This document shows, piece by piece, positions 6,106-9,057 of a stretch of DNA of 9,057 bases. The stretch comes from an uncultured Treponema sp. (lineage in GTDB: Bacteria > Spirochaetota > Spirochaetia > Treponematales > Treponemataceae): assembly GCA_937885175.1 (NCBI GenBank), contig CAKZZO010000142.1, forward strand, positions 1 to 9,057, given 5' to 3'. A program made the translations under genes and the position numbers. How positions within the stretch are numbered: position 1 is the stretch's first letter; the number at the start of each line of letters is the position of its first letter. Under the pieces are notes generated by a model that made no database searches, was not told where the DNA came from, and worked only from the letters and a program-made list of their open reading frames with translations.

Positions 6106-6838
6106 ACAGATACGGCAAAAGGCATGCTTTCTCCTCCTGCTGATGGCAACAGTGCTTGCGTCAGCGCAGGAAGAATCCGATGCCGCTGTCACACAGGAAG
6201 ATTTTCCCGCTGTCACACAGGAAGATTTTCCCGCTGTCACCGCACAAAAAAAACATTCATTCTTTTTGTCCGCAGGACCCATACTGATGGTCAACACGGA
6301 CTCCAGTAAAAAGAGTGCTCCCTCTCCCATTATGTTCAGCGGAGGTCTGGGGGCAACCCTCTTTCAGCATCTGCCGGTATCCTTTCAGCCGCGTCTGTCT
6401 TTTTTTATGCATTACTATCTGTGGGACGGCGAAAATGCCCGCCCTGCGGAAATTGAAAACAGAACGGCTACCGTGCTTTCCTTTTTGCTTGACTTGAACG
6501 CCGTAAAAATCTTCCGCTATAAAAAACACACCTTTCAGGCTGGCGGCGGGCTAGGAATCCTTGCACGCTTTGGCATTCTGGCAAATGGTCTGGAAGAGAG
6601 TGAAAGCGGTTCTTCAAAAACAAACACGAACAGCGATGATCTTTCCTCCATAAACAATTGGTTTTGGAGCGGGGCACGTTTTCTCTATCCAGATGCAACA
6701 TTCTGCTGGCTCTACGACTTGCCCAATGGATGGAAAGCTGGAGTAAGCACACAGGTCTACATTCCCCTGGGGTCTATTGCGGACGGCAGGGGGCTGGACG
6801 GCATGCTGATAACAATTGGCGGACGGCTGGAAATATAA
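6092..6838 (+). CDS. Exported beta-barrel-like protein, candidate outer-membrane protein
   Basis: The 248-residue product has a Sec signal peptide: basic MLRIKQIRQK, hydrophobic ACFLLLLMATV, and cleavage site LASA-Q near residue 25. Next come two perfect copies of AVTQEDFP (32-47) and a partial third. From residue 56 on there are alternating hydrophobic/aromatic strand-like segments with Gly-rich turns (HSFFLSAGPILMV, MFSGGLGATLF, FQPRLSFFMHYYLW, FQAGGGLGILARFG, WKAGVSTQVYIPLG, MLITIGGRLEI), the pattern of a small outer-membrane barrel of about eight to ten strands. A Ser/Asn-rich stretch (158-178) would be an outer loop. The start overlaps the lipoprotein gene by 14 bases, implying translational coupling and joint function. 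The family is not identified; barrel topology is inferred. Confidence 0.8.
   Translation: MLRIKQIRQKACFLLLLMATVLASAQEESDAAVTQEDFPAVTQEDFPAVTAQKKHSFFLSAGPILMVNTDSSKKSAPSPIMFSGGLGATLFQHLPVSFQPRLSFFMHYYLWDGENARPAEIENRTATVLSFLLDLNAVKIFRYKKHTFQAGGGLGILARFGILANGLEESESGSSKTNTNSDDLSSINNWFWSGARFLYPDATFCWLYDLPNGWKAGVSTQVYIPLGSIADGRGLDGMLITIGGRLEI
6183..6240 (+). repeat. 24-base in-frame tandem repeat
   Basis: A 24-base unit (6185-6208) is repeated exactly at 6209-6232, and eight bases of a third copy follow. The period is a multiple of three, so each copy adds AVTQEDFP after the signal peptide without breaking the frame. Identity at the DNA level points to recent duplication and possible length variation between strains. 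Confidence 0.9.
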
Positions 6839-6839
6839 T

Positions 6840-7037
6840 ATGGCAAACGGTTTGGAAGATTTGGCAGAAAAGAACGAAAAAAATGCGGACGAGACAAAAA
6901 GCCTCCGTCCGCATCGGTTTACTGAATGGACTAATTTTCAGGGCAGGGAGGATGCGGAAATGCTTCAGGAAAAGCAGGGTAACCGCAATCGCTTCCGCTC
7001 TGAGCGCGACTATGAATGCGCCTACGATGAAGACTAA
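6840..7037 (+). CDS. Small acidic hypothetical protein (65 residues)
   Basis: The ATG at 6840 comes one base after the stop of the barrel gene, with GGAAATATAAT just before it as a weak ribosome site. The product, starting MANGLEDLAEKNEKNADETK and ending YECAYDED, is highly charged and hydrophilic, with no signal peptide or membrane segment; it should be cytoplasmic and partly helical or disordered. Codon use resembles the neighbours, and the tight junction suggests the third gene of the unit. A longer frame (6658-7095) overlaps in another register but is less convincing. The family is not recognised. The stop lies eight bases from the convergent thrS stop. Confidence 0.6.
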   Translation: MANGLEDLAEKNEKNADETKSLRPHRFTEWTNFQGREDAEMLQEKQGNRNRFRSERDYECAYDED

Positions 7038-7045
7038 CCCCCGAA

Positions 7046-8803
7046 CTACAGAGTCAGTGAGTGACTGCTCACTTTTTCCGCAATATATTTCTTAAAGTCA
7101 GCAAGCGGCATTGTCTCCTGCTGCTTTCCGCTGTCAGCACGGAAGCGAACGCAGACTGCATTTTCTTCTTCTTCCTTTGCACCCACAACCAGAATGTAGG
7201 GGGTCTTGTGTTCGCTGGAAATCACCTTGATTTTGCTCTTCATGTTGCTGTCATCAAGATAGGCATTTGCACGGATTCCGCAGGCAGCAAGTTCAGAAGC
7301 AACCTTTTCCGCATAGCCGGTAAAATCGTTTCCAACAGGAACAACCGCAACCTGCTCAAAGGCGAACCATGCAGGCATTGCACCGGCAAAGTTTTCGATA
7401 AGGATGCCCATAAAGCGTTCCAGAGAACCGAGGACTGCACGGTGCAGCATGACCGGATGATGCTTCTGGTTGTCCGCCCCGATGTAGGTAGCGTCAAGGC
7501 GTTCTGCACTGGGAAGCTGATAGTCCAGTTGAATCGTACCGCACTGCCATTCGCGGCCAAGGGTATCGTAGAGTTTGAATTCCAGTTTAGGTCCGTAAAA
7601 AGCACCTTCTCCCGGCTGAATCTCGTAGTCAAGACCAGCACTCTTGCATGCCGCACCCAAAGCCGCTTCCGCATGCTGCCAGGTGGCTTCATCGCCAACA
7701 TGGTCTTCCGGCATCGTGCTCAACTTTACCGTTACATTCTTGTCAAATCCAAAATCCTTGTACACGTCCAAAAGCAGGCGGCAGAACTTTGCGACTTCTG
7801 CTTCAATCTGTTCTTCGGTACAAATGATATGGGCATCGTCCTGCACAAAGCCGCGCACACGCATGATTCCGTGAAGGGTTCCGCTGGGCTCGTTGCGAAC
7901 ACAATGACCAAATTCTGCAAGGCGCAAAGGCAAATCCTTGTATGAACGCAGACGGCTCTTGAAAATCTCCAGAGCACCGGGACAGTTCATGGGCTTTACC
8001 GCAAAAATGCGCTTTTCGCTTTCGGTAATAAACATATTCTGCTGATAGTGCCCCCAGTGACCGCTTCGTTCCCACAATGAGCGGGGCATAATCGCCGGAG
8101 TATTCACTTCCTTGTAGCCGTCAGCAACAACCTTTGCCCGCATATAGTCCTGCAAGGTCACATACATCTGCCAGCCATTGGGATGCCAGAAAATCTGACC
8201 CGGATCTTCGCTGTCCAAGTGGAACAAATCCATCTGTACGCCAAGTTTTCTGTGGTCACGTTTTTCCGCTTCTTCCAGCATATGGAGGTAGTCTTTTAAG
8301 TCATTGGGTTTGGGAAAGGCAACAGCATAGATACGGGTAAGCATGGGACGGTTTGAATCTCCCCGCCAGTAGGCACCCGCAATGCTCATCAATTTGAATG
8401 CCTGAGCATTGATTTCTTTTGTCGTCGCAACATGGGGACCACGGCACAAGTCAGTAAAGTCATCCTGAGTGTAGGTAGAAATTACTTCACCTGCGGGAAA
8501 GTCGTTAATCAGCTCAACCTTGTAGGGCTGGTCGGCAAAGAGTTTTAAAGCCTCATCCTTGCTCACTTCCTTACGCACGAATTCCGCACCGCTTGCGAGA
8601 ATCTTGCGCATTTCTTTTTCGATTGCGGGAAAATCCGCCTCTGTGGCCTTATGGTCTGCAGGAAAATCAAAGTCATAGTAAAATCCGTTATCTATTGCAG
8701 GTCCAATTGCAATTTTTGTTCCAGGGAACAGATGCAAAATCGCCTCCGCCATAACGTGAGCGCAGGAGTGGCGCATTTTTTGTACATTTTCATCAACAGC
8801 CAT
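7046..8803 (-). CDS. thrS: Threonyl-tRNA synthetase, short form without TGS domain
   Basis: Cytoplasmic class II enzyme that charges tRNA-Thr and clears mischarged Ser-tRNA. The ATG at 8803 (MAVDENVQKM) is chosen because AAGGA lies seven bases upstream, and the 65 in-frame residues further upstream look non-coding. At 585 residues it starts directly in the editing domain, lacking the roughly 60-residue TGS domain of E. coli ThrRS; spirochaete enzymes of this short type are known. Editing residues are His12/His16 (HSCAH) and Cys120/His124 (CRGPH). Catalytic zinc ligands are Cys274 (MNCPG), His325 (QDDAH) and His454 (MLHRA). Motif 2 lies around 307-320 (SGTLHGIMRVRGFV), motif 3 around 452-466, and the anticodon-binding domain about 482-575. 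The 3' end overlaps a terminator-like hairpin for the opposite strand. It has its own promoter and no T-box leader. Confidence 0.97.
   Translation of the reverse strand: MAVDENVQKMRHSCAHVMAEAILHLFPGTKIAIGPAIDNGFYYDFDFPADHKATEADFPAIEKEMRKILASGAEFVRKEVSKDEALKLFADQPYKVELINDFPAGEVISTYTQDDFTDLCRGPHVATTKEINAQAFKLMSIAGAYWRGDSNRPMLTRIYAVAFPKPNDLKDYLHMLEEAEKRDHRKLGVQMDLFHLDSEDPGQIFWHPNGWQMYVTLQDYMRAKVVADGYKEVNTPAIMPRSLWERSGHWGHYQQNMFITESEKRIFAVKPMNCPGALEIFKSRLRSYKDLPLRLAEFGHCVRNEPSGTLHGIMRVRGFVQDDAHIICTEEQIEAEVAKFCRLLLDVYKDFGFDKNVTVKLSTMPEDHVGDEATWQHAEAALGAACKSAGLDYEIQPGEGAFYGPKLEFKLYDTLGREWQCGTIQLDYQLPSAERLDATYIGADNQKHHPVMLHRAVLGSLERFMGILIENFAGAMPAWFAFEQVAVVPVGNDFTGYAEKVASELAACGIRANAYLDDSNMKSKIKVISSEHKTPYILVVGAKEEEENAVCVRFRADSGKQQETMPLADFKKYIAEKVSSHSLTL
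7056..7077 (+). terminator. Terminator of the plus-strand surface-protein unit, inside the thrS 3' end
   Basis: AGTGAG (7056-7061) pairs with CTCACT (7068-7073) around TGACTG, and the T run extends to 7077. It lies about 19 bases after the stop of the small acidic protein. The bases also code for the last residues of ThrRS (SSHSLTL). The stem is only six pairs, so strength is uncertain. Confidence 0.5.
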
Positions 8804-8836
8804 TTTTTTGTCCTTAAAATAAAATGATAATATATA

Positions 8837-8865
8837 AGAATATAATTCTATTTGCACGGTGTCAA
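8837..8865 (-). promoter_or_regulatory. Sigma-70-type promoter of thrS
   Basis: On the minus strand a perfect TTGACA (8865-8860) is followed after exactly 17 bases by TATTCT (8842-8837). The transcript would begin near 8830, giving a leader of about 27 bases, which holds the AAGGA ribosome site but no room for a T-box or attenuator. Confidence 0.8.
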
Positions 8866-8960
8866 GATGAGGAAAAAAGCCCGCCGAAAACCGCAGATGA
8901 ACACCGATTATCACGGGCGTGGCACAGATATGCAGGTTCAATTTCACGTTTTGGCAAACA
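8866..8960. other. Non-coding stretch upstream of thrS
   Basis: No gene is supported. A 36-residue plus-strand frame (8867-8977) is rich in Arg/Lys and runs into the repeat that follows, so it is not credible. The words CCGCAGATGAACACCGATTA and GGCACAGATATG resemble the degenerate CAGATGAACAC/GGATTA strings seen in intergenic repeats of many bacteria; that resemblance is from memory. Confidence 0.35.
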
Positions 8961-9047
8961 GTCATGCTGAGGAATGAAATTCCGAAGCATCCCGTCATTT
9001 TGGGGTATGCAAGATAGATTCTTCACGCTTTCGGCGTTCAGAATGAC
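8961..9047. repeat. Inverted-repeat intergenic element (MITE- or REP-like)
   Basis: The left end GTCATGCTGAGGAATGAAAT and the reverse complement of the right end, GTCATTCTGAACGCCGAAAG, share the start GTCAT-x-CTGA. They continue with aligned GAA and GAAG-x-ATC blocks. The 87-base element is thus two copies of one unit of about 31 bases, facing each other. Between them GCATCCC and GGGGTATGC can pair as a central hairpin. The consensus GTCATTCTGA...GAAGAATC is a string I recognise as common between genes in many bacteria. No transposase is visible. Confidence 0.6.
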
Positions 9048-9057
9048 CTTGACGATT

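Noticed and set aside
6183..6240. CRISPR-like direct repeats
   Set aside because: The copies are adjacent without spacers and lie in frame inside a coding sequence. No CRISPR array is visible anywhere in the window.
6658..7095. Plus-strand frame of 145 codons overlapping the barrel and small-protein genes
   Set aside because: It is out of register with the barrel protein, has Arg/Cys/Trp-rich shadow composition, and the 65-residue frame has a better start position and content.
7061..7945. Plus-strand frame of 294 codons opposite thrS
   Set aside because: It is antisense to thrS and has no recognisable motifs or start signal.
8867..8977. 36-residue plus-strand frame after a TTGACA-like region
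   Set aside because: It is short, without a ribosome site, and ends inside the inverted-repeat element.
8804..8998. N-terminal extension of ThrRS by 65 residues
   Set aside because: The extension overlaps the promoter and the repeat element, does not resemble a TGS domain, and a good ribosome site sits before the ATG at 8803.

Overview
The window looks like chromosomal DNA of a spirochaete, most probably a host-associated Treponema (gut, rumen or oral). The reasons are the GroEL sequence, a threonyl-tRNA synthetase without the N-terminal TGS domain, spirochaete-style lipoprotein signals, and a pectate lyase like those of pectin-using treponemes. The genus call is an inference from protein resemblance recalled without a database search.

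Layout from left to right. (1) Positions 1-1914, minus strand: a large pectate lyase lipoprotein running off the left edge. It has a signal peptide, a long Thr-rich repeat linker, an Ig-like domain, a fibronectin-like domain and a PL1 beta-helix. A run of nine G lies inside its signal peptide. (2) 1915-2232: a gap holding the groEL terminator and what looks like the last helix of an XRE-type regulator. (3) 2233-3864, minus: groEL, with a promoter and a non-CIRCE inverted repeat in its leader, and no groES beside it. (4) About 3992-4302, plus: an unannotated, frameshifted gene remnant of unknown family. (5) 4344-4802, plus: rnhA (RNase HI), followed by a GC-rich structured intergenic element. 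(6) 4963-7037, plus: three tightly packed genes, namely a lipoprotein, a small beta-barrel-like exported protein whose start overlaps it, and a 65-residue acidic protein starting one base after the barrel gene. (7) 7046-8803, minus: thrS with a clear promoter, convergent with the three-gene unit. (8) 8866-9057: non-coding DNA with an inverted-repeat element.

Functionally the window mixes housekeeping genes (chaperonin, RNA/DNA hybrid removal, tRNA charging) with cell-surface genes (pectin degradation; a lipoprotein and outer-membrane candidate pair). The most noteworthy observations are the poly-G tract that could switch the pectate lyase on and off, the broken gene between groEL and rnhA, the unknown surface-protein operon, and two intergenic repeat-like elements. 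No CRISPR array, tRNA, rRNA, transposase or complete new defence system is visible.
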